Shown here piece by piece: positions 8,897 through 16,706 of a stretch of 64,000 nt of DNA. The notes under the pieces are model-generated. The model did no database searches, was not told where the DNA came from, and saw only the letters and a program-made list of their open reading frames with translations. A program made the position numbers and the translations under genes. Each line of letters begins with the position of its first letter. The stretch's first letter is position 1. Origin of the DNA: DATKZM01 sp035527975 (GTDB lineage: Bacteria; Pseudomonadota; Alphaproteobacteria; JAPULJ01); assembly GCA_035527975.1 (NCBI GenBank), contig DATKZM010000037.1:1-64000 (forward strand). The letters are read 5' to 3'.

Positions 8897-10339
8897 TTAG
8901 GACCGCTTGAGCCGGAGCATGGCGCGTTTGGGGATATCGAACGCCGGCAGGTCGGCCTCCTTCCACGACTCGAGCGCCTTCATCATAAGGTCCATATGCG
9001 GCAGCGAGAAGACGCCCTCGGCGACGCTTTGGGTCGCGTCGATGACGAGCTTGCTGCCGAACGGCAGCCGGGTGTCGCCCGAGCCGAGGGCCGGGTCCAT
9101 GTTCGAGCGGATATAGACGTCGTCTATTATGTCGGTGTCGCGATGCGGCATGTAACGCGCGTTCAGCGCCCAGTCGACATGCAGCGGATCGCGAATGTCG
9201 ATGTCGTCGTCGACCACTGTAATGCGCTTATGCGGGCTGAAATTGGCGATCAGCCGCCCGATCTTCTTTGCGTGTCCGGGATGGCTGGGCGTCATGGCCA
9301 CTATGACATGGCCCAGAATTCCGCCGAAATGCCGGTCGACATAAACGTCGGATACGGCAGTCTCGCCGAGATCGTGGCGGATCGTCTTCAGTATGACCGC
9401 CGATTGGGTCAGGCTCTGCAGCACCGTGCTCTCGCTGGGCGGCATCTGGCTGGTAAGCCCGTAATAGATCGGATCCTCGCGGTGCGTGATGGCGGTAATG
9501 CGCACCACCGGCTTTTCACCCACCGCTCCGACATAGCCCACCATCTCGCCGAACGGACCCTCGGTCGCCTTCTGGCCGGGCAGCACCTCGCCCTCGATGA
9601 TGATCTCCGAATTGGCCGGGACCATAATGTCGCTGGTTTTACATTTGACCAGCTCCACCGGCTCGCCCTTAAGACCGCCGGCGATCTCTATCTCGTCGGA
9701 GCCAAAGGGCATATTGGCGACCGTGGCCAGGTGGACCACCGGTTCGGTGCCGATCACCCAGGCGATCGGCGCCGGCTTGCCCTGGTCGAGCCAGGTGCTG
9801 GCCTGCATGAAGCCGTGGCGGCCCGGGTTGAGGTTGCTCACGACGTCGCGCGGGCCGCGCACCATGGTGCGGTAGACGCCCATGTTCTGGACGCCGTCGG
9901 TGGTTCGCGTGACGGTGATGGTTGTGATGTAGGGGGCGGCGTCCTTGCCGGGCGTCCAGGTCGGGATCGGCAGCTTGGTGAGGTCGGCTTCCTCGCCCAT
10001 CAGCACGACCTCGTGGCAGGGCGCGGCCGTGACGGTCTTGGGCTTGATCGGGTGCAAGAGCGCGGAGATCCACTTATCGTTGATCTCCTCAGGAGCGACG
10101 CCGAGCGCCAGCGCATAGGTGTGGGTGGAGGCGCCGAGCACGCCGGTGGCCAATCGGAACTCGGAGCCTTCCACATCCTCGAACAAGAGCCCGAAACGGC
10201 TGTCCTCGGGCAGCGCCTGAAAGGCCCATTTCGCCATGCAGGCGGGCTCCCAGCTGCGATCGACAGTCTTATGCACGCGGCGCAGCCGGCCCTGCTGCTC
10301 TGAGACAGCGATGAAATCGCGGAAGTCGCGGATTGCCAT
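8897..10339 (-). CDS. UbiD-family (prenyl-FMN-dependent) decarboxylase
   Basis: A 480-residue UbiD-family protein, the expected family length. UbiD hallmarks are the Glu-containing THREDPIYY and PPSEST segments and the GPFGEMVGYVG motif, with the N-terminal DFRDFIAVSEQQG common to these proteins. Family members reversibly (de)carboxylate aromatic or alpha,beta-unsaturated acids using prenylated FMN made by UbiX; no ubiX is seen in this window. The start at 10339 is chosen because AGAGGAAAG precedes it, while an earlier in-frame codon at 10366 has no such site. It is convergent with the TAXI permease gene and may act on the acid that system imports; the substrate is inferred only. Confidence 0.9.
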   Translation of the reverse strand: MAIRDFRDFIAVSEQQGRLRRVHKTVDRSWEPACMAKWAFQALPEDSRFGLLFEDVEGSEFRLATGVLGASTHTYALALGVAPEEINDKWISALLHPIKPKTVTAAPCHEVVLMGEEADLTKLPIPTWTPGKDAAPYITTITVTRTTDGVQNMGVYRTMVRGPRDVVSNLNPGRHGFMQASTWLDQGKPAPIAWVIGTEPVVHLATVANMPFGSDEIEIAGGLKGEPVELVKCKTSDIMVPANSEIIIEGEVLPGQKATEGPFGEMVGYVGAVGEKPVVRITAITHREDPIYYGLTSQMPPSESTVLQSLTQSAVILKTIRHDLGETAVSDVYVDRHFGGILGHVIVAMTPSHPGHAKKIGRLIANFSPHKRITVVDDDIDIRDPLHVDWALNARYMPHRDTDIIDDVYIRSNMDPALGSGDTRLPFGSKLVIDATQSVAEGVFSLPHMDLMMKALESWKEADLPAFDIPKRAMLRLKRS

Positions 10340-10428
10340 AATCTTTCCTCTCGCCGGTGGCGGCACGACGCCTATTCAGGCTCTGACTGAAGGAGCCCCT
10401 TGCCGAGCCATGGTCGCGCCACAACCCG

Positions 10429-10773
10429 TCAATGCAACTGTGTAGTCATTGACGCGCCAAACAGCCTCGGCGCGCGCATGATCGGGGGATCAGTCAGATT
10501 GCCATCGGAACGGCACGTGTTCCACATCTCCAGCAAGATCGCGGTATCGGTGGCGCTGGCCGGCAGAAATTCGCTGACGGTCAAACCGGTGCCCTGCATG
10601 CCGGCCTGGCCCAGCGCGTCGACGGCCCGCGGTCGGTCAAGCCGCAGGACAGGGGCCACGACATCACAGGGGATCGACGATCGAAGCGCGGTGCACATCG
10701 ACAATGATGAAGGCGGTGTGCGAGGGATCCAGCCGCTCACCAAGCATTTTCGGAATCAATGGGTCCATGGGTC
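10429..10773 (-). pseudogene. Possible decayed gene between decarboxylase and deacetylase genes
   Basis: This minus-strand stretch reads like a broken gene. From an ATG at 10773 one frame gives MDPLIPKMLGERLDPSHT then AFIIVDVHRASIVDPL and a stop. The hydrophobic strand ending in IIVDVH resembles the first strand and catalytic Asp of isochorismatase-fold hydrolases. A second frame then stays open to 10429 with coding-like codon use (LRLDRPRAVDALGQAG...TAILLEMWNTC). A single frameshift near 10655-10670 would join the two at about 115 residues. No family can be assigned to the second part; a sequencing error or two unrelated frames are also possible. The remainder of 10340-10771 holds nothing else. 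Confidence 0.35.
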
Positions 10774-11647
10774 AGGTGTTCCCCTTGTCGGCGGCAACAA
10801 ACCAATCCGCGATCTGGCTGCCGGTCATGAAGATCGTATCATCGCGCGCCAGCAGGTCATCGAGCATCCTCTCCAGATAGCCGACCCGATGCGGTACGCC
10901 GATCAGATGCGGATGCAGGCCGAGTGCCATGACGCGCGGATTATGCTCCAACTCGCGCTCAAAGGCCGCGACCGTGTCGGTCATGCGCCGGTGCATCTCC
11001 GGCGAGGCGTGCTTCTCAATCGCATAGATGATGCTGTCGTTGACCTCCAAATTGTATGGCATGGCGATCAGCGGGCCGCCCTTGGCGGTCATCCACAACG
11101 GCAGATCGTCGACCACCCAATCACAGACATAGTCGACGCCCAAAGCTTGGAGGATGTCGGGCGTGTCGACGCTTTCCCTCAGGCCAGGCGAGAGCCAGCC
11201 GCGCGTCTTCCGGCCGGTGAAGCCCTCCAGCTTGTCCAGTGCCGCCTGGATCAGCGCGGTCTCGTCCTCCTCGGCCTGCATCGATTTCTGGTGCATGCCG
11301 TGGCCGATGAACTCCCAGCCCGCCTGCAGCATCGCCTCGGCGCATTGCGGATAGGCGTCGATAACGCCGGCATTGATCGAGGTGCTGGCCGGCACGCCGC
11401 GGTCGGCGAAAAGATCGAGGATGCGCGGCATGCCGCAGCGCATGCCGTACTCGGCCCAGGAATAGTTGGGGATATCGGGCACGTGTTCGACGCCGTGCGG
11501 CGCGGTGATGATCTTGCGCGGCATGGCGTGCTCGAAACGCCAGTGCTCGACATTGACCACCAGATGCACGATCAGCGGTCTGCCGTCGGGCGGCGCGAGC
11601 TTCTTGCGCGCGTTCGACATCTGGTAGGGGATGCGTGGGTTGGTCAT
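10772..11647 (-). CDS. Polysaccharide deacetylase-family hydrolase (PuuE/allantoinase-like)
   Basis: A 291-residue NodB-fold protein of the group annotated as polysaccharide deacetylase or PuuE-type allantoinase. It has the opening PLIVHLVVNVEHW, the segment STSINAGVIDAYPQ, the metal-ligand region GHGMHQKS and the late GLHPHLIGVPHR. There is no signal peptide, so it acts in the cytoplasm, which argues against cell-wall deacetylation and for hydrolysis of a C-N bond in a small metabolite (amide, imide or ureide). It lies upstream of the UbiD gene on the same strand, separated from it by the decayed ORF. The fold assignment is secure and the substrate open. Confidence 0.85.
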   Translation of the reverse strand: MTNPRIPYQMSNARKKLAPPDGRPLIVHLVVNVEHWRFEHAMPRKIITAPHGVEHVPDIPNYSWAEYGMRCGMPRILDLFADRGVPASTSINAGVIDAYPQCAEAMLQAGWEFIGHGMHQKSMQAEEDETALIQAALDKLEGFTGRKTRGWLSPGLRESVDTPDILQALGVDYVCDWVVDDLPLWMTAKGGPLIAMPYNLEVNDSIIYAIEKHASPEMHRRMTDTVAAFERELEHNPRVMALGLHPHLIGVPHRVGYLERMLDDLLARDDTIFMTGSQIADWFVAADKGNT

Positions 11648-11718
11648 GCGCTCGTTCCCGTCATGCGATCGCCCTGGTCCAACCGCTGTCAGCGGTCAGC
11701 GGGGTACCGAGCCGCCAC

Positions 11719-11747
11719 ATATTCTTACTACATTTTCAAAAACTCAA
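11719..11747 (-). promoter_or_regulatory. Candidate sigma70-type promoter for the deacetylase gene
   Basis: On the minus strand TTGAGT (complement of 11742-11747) and GAATAT (complement of 11719-11724) are 17 bases apart, about 70 bases before the deacetylase start, within a locally AT-rich stretch. The spacing is ideal, the -35 box is good and the -10 box moderate. Confidence 0.35.
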
Positions 11748-12022
11748 AGGGACATCGAGTTCCATATGTCACCTAATATTCGCCGGCAGATATGGGCACA
11801 ATTGATTGTCCGCAATGGGCCATGTGTGCGCGCGTTAAGCCGATCAGCGCTCTGGCCAAGTGTCCAAACGTATCTGCCGCGTCGCCGGCGCGCATTGCCG
11901 CAATACTTTCGGCACATCTTGCGCTGCGCGCGGCCAATGTTGGCGAGTTCGCCGCCAGGGATCCCAATGGCTTCTGGCGGCGCCATGCGTGCCCTATCCC
12001 AATCGGAACATCTTCTGCACCG
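11748..12022. other. Intergenic remainder with no recognised feature
   Basis: The gap between the deacetylase and YCII genes (11648-12022) holds the candidate promoter noted separately. A plus-strand frame around 11870-12010 stays open but has no recognisable motif and no credible start. I see no gene, RNA or repeat here. Confidence 0.3.
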
Positions 12023-12430
12023 CTATTCGAACTCGACGGATTTCCCGGACAGCGACACCCGCAAGGTGAAACTGCCTTCGTTCATCAACCACGGCAGGAC
12101 CTGGAACTTGCGTGCGCCCGAACTGTGCATCGGATCGGCTTCGGCGATTTTGATGGCGTCAGCCAACGTGTCGGTTCGCAGGATGATGAGGCCCTTGCCG
12201 GTCCAATCGCTGCCAGTCTCGTCCGACAGCGGCCCGGCCGCCATGAGGATGCCCACGCTTTCAAGCTTCTTCTGGTAGTCCAGATGGACACCCAAGACCT
12301 CGCGGACTTTGTCCTTGTCGCCCGCGGGCTCGGTCAGCACGACGAAGAACTCTCGGGCGAGGAGCCCGGTGGCCCGGGCCTTCTCCACGCGGTCGCGCCA
12401 GGTTTGGGGATCGCTCATAGGACCGCTCAT
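12023..12430 (-). CDS. YCII-domain (DGPF-like) protein
   Basis: A 135-residue protein with a YCII-related ferredoxin-like fold: the opening strand FFVVLTEPAG, the helix HLDYQKKLESVGIL, AAGPLSDETG, then LIILRTDTLADAIKIAEADPMHSSG typical of the family, whose conserved His and Asp lie in DPMH. Related proteins act in halogenated-aromatic and muconolactone-type isomerisation, but many have no known role. The start at 12430 has GGAG about 8 bases upstream; a second ATG at 12418 is possible. It lies 41 bases downstream of the GntR gene on the same strand and is probably cotranscribed with it. Confidence 0.8.
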   Translation of the reverse strand: MSGPMSDPQTWRDRVEKARATGLLAREFFVVLTEPAGDKDKVREVLGVHLDYQKKLESVGILMAAGPLSDETGSDWTGKGLIILRTDTLADAIKIAEADPMHSSGARKFQVLPWLMNEGSFTLRVSLSGKSVEFE

Positions 12431-12471
12431 AGGCTCGCTCCGTTGGATTGGTTATAGGGAAAAGCCTGTCG

Positions 12472-13206
12472 TTAGCTCAGATTGGCTTGTAGCAGTTCCA
12501 GTGATGCTGCCACCTTGTCATGCGTGCGCTCGGTGTGCTCACGGCACAACCTCCGCGCCGCTGCCGGGTCCCGGTCGAGCGCGGCGCGCATGAGGGCCTC
12601 GTGTTCCGCCAGATCGTCTCTGGGTTGCTCCATGAAGCGGATCGAAAGCGCGACGTAGCGTTCGCCCTGGTCGAACAACGAATCGAAAATAGAAATCAAC
12701 AATGGCGAGGCACACGCCGCGACCAGCGCCGAGTGGAAGCCGCGATGTTCGGCTCGCCAATGATCCTCGATACGCGGCGCCTCACCGGGTGAGCTCTTCG
12801 ACTGCTTCGACAAGCGGTGGAAAGCGCCGAGAACGTCGGCTTCCCAGCCAGCGTCGCCGCGTTCGATCGACCAGGTCAGCCCGAGTGCTTCGGTCTCGAT
12901 CCTGACTTGCGTCAGATCGTGGAGGTGATCGATGGATACCGGCGCCACCCGAAACCCCTTCATCTTCTCCAGCATAACCAACCCTTCGGAATGCAGCTGA
13001 ATCAGTGCTTCCCGAATTGGGCTGAAGCCGACTTGATAAGTCTCGCGCAATTCCTCCAGGCGCAGCCGCTGGTTGGGCGCGAGACGCCCCGCAATGATTT
13101 CAGCGCGGATAAGCTTGAATGCGCGGCCCGCAAGCGTATCGACCTCGTGCCCGGCTGAAGGGCGCCTGGATGTTGGTAGATCGGGGCCTGAGGCATGCGG
13201 GGTCAT
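12472..13206 (-). CDS. GntR-family transcriptional regulator with FCD (FadR C-terminal) domain
   Basis: A 244-residue regulator. The N-terminal winged helix-turn-helix (about residues 25-90) includes IIAGRLAPNQRLRLEELRE and the FSPIREALIQL recognition region. The FCD effector domain that follows has the metal-binding Asp/His pattern in EDHWRAEHRGFHSAL and the closing HEALMRAALDRDPAAARRL...H. Such regulators usually repress a neighbouring catabolic operon until a carboxylic acid ligand binds. It is divergent from the NMT1-type ABC transporter and ring-cleavage genes beginning at 13523; the intervening region carries repeats and palindromes that are plausible operators. Confidence 0.92.
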   Translation of the reverse strand: MTPHASGPDLPTSRRPSAGHEVDTLAGRAFKLIRAEIIAGRLAPNQRLRLEELRETYQVGFSPIREALIQLHSEGLVMLEKMKGFRVAPVSIDHLHDLTQVRIETEALGLTWSIERGDAGWEADVLGAFHRLSKQSKSSPGEAPRIEDHWRAEHRGFHSALVAACASPLLISIFDSLFDQGERYVALSIRFMEQPRDDLAEHEALMRAALDRDPAAARRLCREHTERTHDKVAASLELLQANLS

Positions 13207-13208
13207 TT

Positions 13209-13253
13209 TCTATCGCTCATTTCCAACCGGCTCTATCGCTCATTTCGAACCGG
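13209..13253. repeat. Tandem direct repeat directly upstream of the GntR gene
   Basis: Two 22-base copies (13209-13230 and 13232-13253) of TCTATCGCTCATTTC followed by (C/G)AACCGG, differing at one position and spaced by one helical-type period of 23 bases. They abut the regulator's start codon and would lie in its leader or early promoter. They could be autoregulatory binding sites or a simple duplication. Confidence 0.7.
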
Positions 13254-13282
13254 GCATCAGAGTTCCCGGCTGGCTGATGCAG

Positions 13283-13309
13283 CGCAAAACAATATCTGTC
13301 TGTTTTGCG
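13283..13309. promoter_or_regulatory. Inverted repeat, candidate operator in the divergent region
   Basis: CGCAAAAC (13283-13290) and GTTTTGCG (13302-13309) form a perfect 8-base inverted repeat with 11 bases between. Its place between a GntR-FCD gene and its probable target operon makes it a candidate regulator site. Confidence 0.45.
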
Positions 13310-13320
13310 AAAAACAATGG

Positions 13321-13366
13321 GATTTTCGAAAATCTATTGACAGTCGTGAAGATCGCGCCCTAGCAT
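13321..13366 (+). promoter_or_regulatory. Candidate sigma70-type promoter with overlapping palindrome for the ABC/ring-cleavage operon
   Basis: TTGACA (13337-13342) and TAGCAT (13361-13366) are 18 bases apart on the plus strand, with a consensus -35 box. Immediately upstream is the perfect palindrome GATTTTCGAAAATC (13321-13334), well placed for a repressor or activator. Transcription would lead to the ABC transporter gene at 13523 through a leader of about 150 bases. Confidence 0.5.
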
Positions 13367-13522
13367 CTTCAGACGCCCGGCTGGCGGCAGGCGGCGGGTG
13401 GTTCAAGCAAACACCCCGCACGACGTCTGCCACATTGCGCCCTAGACAATATGGCGCCACGCCGGTCCGGGTCGGCCATCGATTTTGGTGGCGAAGGGAT
13501 TCGGCAAACGGGGATTCGAACA

Positions 13523-14557
13523 ATGAACACATTGAAGCAATTGTCGGCTGGCCTGGCGGCGATCGGCCTGGCGACGGCTGGCCTGGCGGCTCAGACCGGG
13601 ACGGCTCTGGCCGAGAAGAAGCTGGTCGACGTGACCTTCTCGCTTGACTTCATCGTGCTTGGCCGACACGCGCCCTGGTACGTCGCGCTGGCAAAGGGCT
13701 ACTACAAGCAGGAAGGCCTGAACGTGAAGATCATCCCCGGCAGGGGCAGCGCCCAGGTGATGCAGGCCGTGCAGTCCGGGCTCGCCCAGATCGGGTTCGT
13801 CGATGTCCCAGGTGTGGCGCTGGCGCGCGCCAGCGGGTCGACGATCAAATTGGTGGCCGTGAACTACCAGAAAGCGCCCTACGCGATCTTCTCGCTCAAT
13901 CCCGGCGCCAATGTCACCACGGCAAAGCAGCTCGAAGGGCTGACGCTCGGCAGCGGCGCCGGCAGCTTCACACCCAAGGTCATCCGCGGCTTCATGGTCC
14001 AGAACGGGCTCGATCCCAAGAAGCTCAAGATTGCCAACGTGGCGCCGCCGGCGCGGGGCGGCATGCTGTTGTCGCGCAAGATTCCGGCAATCGAGTTCTT
14101 CGTGATGGCCCAACCGGGGCTGACGCGCGGCGCCATGGGCGTCAAGGCCAAGCTCAGCACCTACCTGCTCGGCAATCATGGCCTGCAGCTCTATTCCAAC
14201 GGGATCGGCGCGACCGAGGCCTATATCAAGAAGAACCCCCAGGTCATGAAAGGTTTCGTGCGGGCGTCCCTACGCGGCTGGAAGGACGCACTCGCGAACC
14301 CGGCCGAGGCAGCCGATCTCCAGCGCCGCTACGCCAAGGGGCTGAAGCGCGACATCATCATCGCCGAGATCGGCGTGTTGCGGACCCTGGCGGTGACCCC
14401 GGACACGCAGAAAAACGGCCTTGGCTGGTACGACCCGGCGAAGATGAAGGTGAGCCTCGACTTCGTTAAAAAATATGTCGGCATCAAGGGCAAGGCGCCC
14501 AAGGCCGAGGACCTCTACGTGAACGGGTTCCTTCCCGCGACGCCGATCCGGCCGTAG
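13523..14557 (+). CDS. ABC transporter substrate-binding protein, NMT1/THI5-like (SsuA/TauA type)
   Basis: A 344-residue periplasmic binding protein with a signal peptide (MNTLKQLSAGLAAIGLATAG, likely cut after ALA near residue 31), followed by the NMT1/THI5 pattern FSLDFIVLGRHAPWYVALAKG and LNVKIIPGRGSAQVMQAV. Relatives bind sulfonates, nitrate, pyrimidine precursors or aromatic acids. The start at 13523 is taken because the mature signal peptide begins there; upstream in-frame sequence is not signal-like. It is the first gene of an apparent operon running to 20159 and supplies the substrate-binding part for the next two genes. Confidence 0.9.
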   Translation: MNTLKQLSAGLAAIGLATAGLAAQTGTALAEKKLVDVTFSLDFIVLGRHAPWYVALAKGYYKQEGLNVKIIPGRGSAQVMQAVQSGLAQIGFVDVPGVALARASGSTIKLVAVNYQKAPYAIFSLNPGANVTTAKQLEGLTLGSGAGSFTPKVIRGFMVQNGLDPKKLKIANVAPPARGGMLLSRKIPAIEFFVMAQPGLTRGAMGVKAKLSTYLLGNHGLQLYSNGIGATEAYIKKNPQVMKGFVRASLRGWKDALANPAEAADLQRRYAKGLKRDIIIAEIGVLRTLAVTPDTQKNGLGWYDPAKMKVSLDFVKKYVGIKGKAPKAEDLYVNGFLPATPIRP

Positions 14558-14575
14558 GCTGAAAGCCCCCCGCCG

Positions 14576-15394
14576 ATGAACGAACTCGCGGTGCAGATGG
14601 CCGAACCGGAGACGATGATCCCAGCCGATTCGGAACCATTCGGCCGTTTTGAGAATGTCCAGATGGTGTTCGAGCGGTCCCGCCAGGACCCGCTCGTCGC
14701 CATCGAGGACATCTCGTTCGACATCGATGCCGGTCAGCTCATCTCATTGCTGGGACCGAGCGGCTGCGGGAAGACGACGTTCCTTCGCATTGCGGCCGGT
14801 CTCACGCGGGCGACCGGCGGCGTGGTTCGTATCCGCGGCGTGGACGTGACCAAACCACAGGACGATTTCGGCTTCGTCTTCCAGAGCCCGAACCTGATGC
14901 CCTGGCGCAACGTGCTCGACAACGTGTTGTTTCCAATGGAGGTCAAGCGCCGCCGGAATGCCGCGGCCAAGGCGCGCGCCGCGGAGCTGTTGGAGTTGGT
15001 CGGGCTTGCCGGCTTTGAGAAGGTTCGGCCGGCGGAACTCTCCGGCGGTATGCAACAACGCGCGGCGCTCTGTCGCGCGCTCATCCATGAGCCGTCGCTG
15101 CTGCTGATGGACGAGCCCTTTGGTGCGCTGGACGAACTCACGCGGATGGAGATGAACGATCTGCTGCTGGAGATCCGCCAGGTGACGGGGGCCACCACGC
15201 TATTCGTCACGCACAGTATCAGCGAGGCGATCTATCTTTCCGACCGGGTGGTCGTGTTCAGCAAAAGGCCGGCTAATATCGCCGATTTGCTGGAGATCGA
15301 TATGGTGTATCCGCGCTCGGCGGAGCTTCGCTACGTGCCCGAGTTCACAGAATTCGAACACCGGGCGAGCATTGCGCTCGGCATCTCGCGATGA
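14576..15394 (+). CDS. ABC transporter ATPase (SsuB/TauB/NrtD type)
   Basis: A 272-residue ATP-binding subunit. Walker A is GPSGCGKTT (about residues 60-68), the Q-loop glutamine is near 103 in FQSPNLMPW, the signature LSGGMQQ is at 155-161, Walker B LLLMDEP is at 175-181 and the switch histidine lies in VTHSISEA. The MPW after the Q-loop is typical of nitrate/sulfonate/taurine importers. All catalytic residues are present. It starts 19 bases after the binding-protein gene and powers the same importer. Confidence 0.94.
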   Translation: MNELAVQMAEPETMIPADSEPFGRFENVQMVFERSRQDPLVAIEDISFDIDAGQLISLLGPSGCGKTTFLRIAAGLTRATGGVVRIRGVDVTKPQDDFGFVFQSPNLMPWRNVLDNVLFPMEVKRRRNAAAKARAAELLELVGLAGFEKVRPAELSGGMQQRAALCRALIHEPSLLLMDEPFGALDELTRMEMNDLLLEIRQVTGATTLFVTHSISEAIYLSDRVVVFSKRPANIADLLEIDMVYPRSAELRYVPEFTEFEHRASIALGISR

Positions 15395-15440
15395 GCGGCG
15401 ATCGGGATGAACGGCGTATCGTGATGAGGTGCGCGCTGCC

Positions 15441-16208
15441 ATGAAAGCGGTTTATCTGACCCGCAGCCTTTACCCGATCGCCGGCACGGCGGCGATCATC
15501 GTGTTGTGGCAGCTCTACGTTGATTTGTTCGAAGTCTCGGTGGTGGTCCTGCCGAGCCCCTTCAAGGTGCTCCTCGCCATGATCGAGGAATGGCGCCTGC
15601 TGTTGTCGGAAAGCTGGGTGACGCTGCTGGAGTGCGTCTACGGCTTTGCGCTCGCCGTGGGCCTTGGCATCCCAATCGCCGTCGCGGTCACGAGCTCGCG
15701 GATCCTCAACCTCACCTTCTATCCGATCCTGATCGCGAGCCAATCGGTGCCGAAAGTGGCGATCGCGCCGATCATCCTGGTCTGGTTCGGGCTGGGCATC
15801 GAATCGAAGCTGGTGATCGCCTTCCTCGTGGCGTTTTTCCCGATTGTCGTCGACACGGCAACGGGCCTGCGCGCGACCCCGCCCGGTCTGCTCGATCTCG
15901 CGCGTTCGCTCAAGACGTCGCCGCTGCAAACCTTCATCAAAATCCGCTTCCCGGCCGCCCTGCCCTTCATCTTCTCGGGCGCCAAGGTCGCGGTGACACT
16001 CGCGGTGATCGGCGCCGTGATTGGCGAGTTCGTTGGCGCCGATTCGGGGCTTGGCAATCTGCTGCTGACCGCGAATTCCCAGCTCGACGGTGCGCTCGCC
16101 TGGGCCGCGCTGGTGTGGCTGAGCGTGCTGGGGATCTTGCTTTTCGCGCTGGTGGTCATCGCAGAGCGCTTGCTGATGCCCTGGGGCATCGAGGGATCCC
16201 AACACTGA
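15441..16208 (+). CDS. ABC transporter permease (SsuC/TauC type)
   Basis: A 255-residue inner-membrane permease of the BPD_transp_1 family with about six membrane helices. The cytoplasmic coupling (EAA-like) loop lies in LARSLKTSPLQTFIKIRFP and the helix IVLWQLYVDLF is near the N-terminus. The start ATG at 15441 is preferred, with GAGG 11 bases upstream; an in-frame GTG at 15429 would add four residues. It completes the importer encoded by the three genes from 13523. Confidence 0.92.
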   Translation: MKAVYLTRSLYPIAGTAAIIVLWQLYVDLFEVSVVVLPSPFKVLLAMIEEWRLLLSESWVTLLECVYGFALAVGLGIPIAVAVTSSRILNLTFYPILIASQSVPKVAIAPIILVWFGLGIESKLVIAFLVAFFPIVVDTATGLRATPPGLLDLARSLKTSPLQTFIKIRFPAALPFIFSGAKVAVTLAVIGAVIGEFVGADSGLGNLLLTANSQLDGALAWAALVWLSVLGILLFALVVIAERLLMPWGIEGSQH

Positions 16209-16220
16209 GGGGGGTGTGGA

Positions 16221-16682
16221 ATGTCCAATGACACACACGGGAATGACAATGAAGAGGGCGCCATGAACGTGAAAGACTTCGTTCCCAACCTGCCTGACGG
16301 CGTGGGGGATCTGAGTGAGGTTTTGCTCAAGGCCGACGCGATCCCGTGGCGTGAGAAGACGCTGAAGGGGCTGCACGAAAAGGTGCTCTGGCGTGACGAA
16401 GACAGCGGGTCCTCGATTGCACTGATCCGGTTTGAAAAGGGTGTGGGAATCCCGTCGCCGCATTCGCACGCCTCCAATCAGTTCATGTTCTGCCTGGAGG
16501 GCAAGTACGAGTACACGAAAACCGGGGTGACGCTAAATCCGGGGAGCTTTTATTGGAACCCGAAGGGTCACGTACACGGGCCGACGATGGCGCACGAGGA
16601 GACGATCGTGCTGGAAATGTATGACGGGCCGCACTATCCCCAACGACCGGACTGGTACGAATCCGACGAGGATATGCGCTAA
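16221..16682 (+). CDS. Single-domain cupin, possible ring- or C-C-cleaving dioxygenase
   Basis: A 153-residue cupin. Motif 1 shows H81 and H83 (PHSHASNQF) with Gln87 in the usual Glu position; motif 2 has G...H117/H119 (NPKGHVHG). The size and the closing GPHYPQRPDWY resemble cupin dioxygenases of the 2,4'-dihydroxyacetophenone dioxygenase group, though metal-binding cupins of unknown role look similar. A strong GGGGGG ribosome site precedes the ATG at 16221; ATG at 16263 is an alternative. It follows the ABC permease by 12 bases, and its neighbours encode a dehydrogenase, a Rid protein and a ring-cleavage-type VOC protein, which favours an enzymatic role in aromatic breakdown. Confidence 0.82.
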   Translation: MSNDTHGNDNEEGAMNVKDFVPNLPDGVGDLSEVLLKADAIPWREKTLKGLHEKVLWRDEDSGSSIALIRFEKGVGIPSPHSHASNQFMFCLEGKYEYTKTGVTLNPGSFYWNPKGHVHGPTMAHEETIVLEMYDGPHYPQRPDWYESDEDMR

Positions 16683-16706
16683 GGCGCGGGGCCAGGACGG
16701 GCGACC

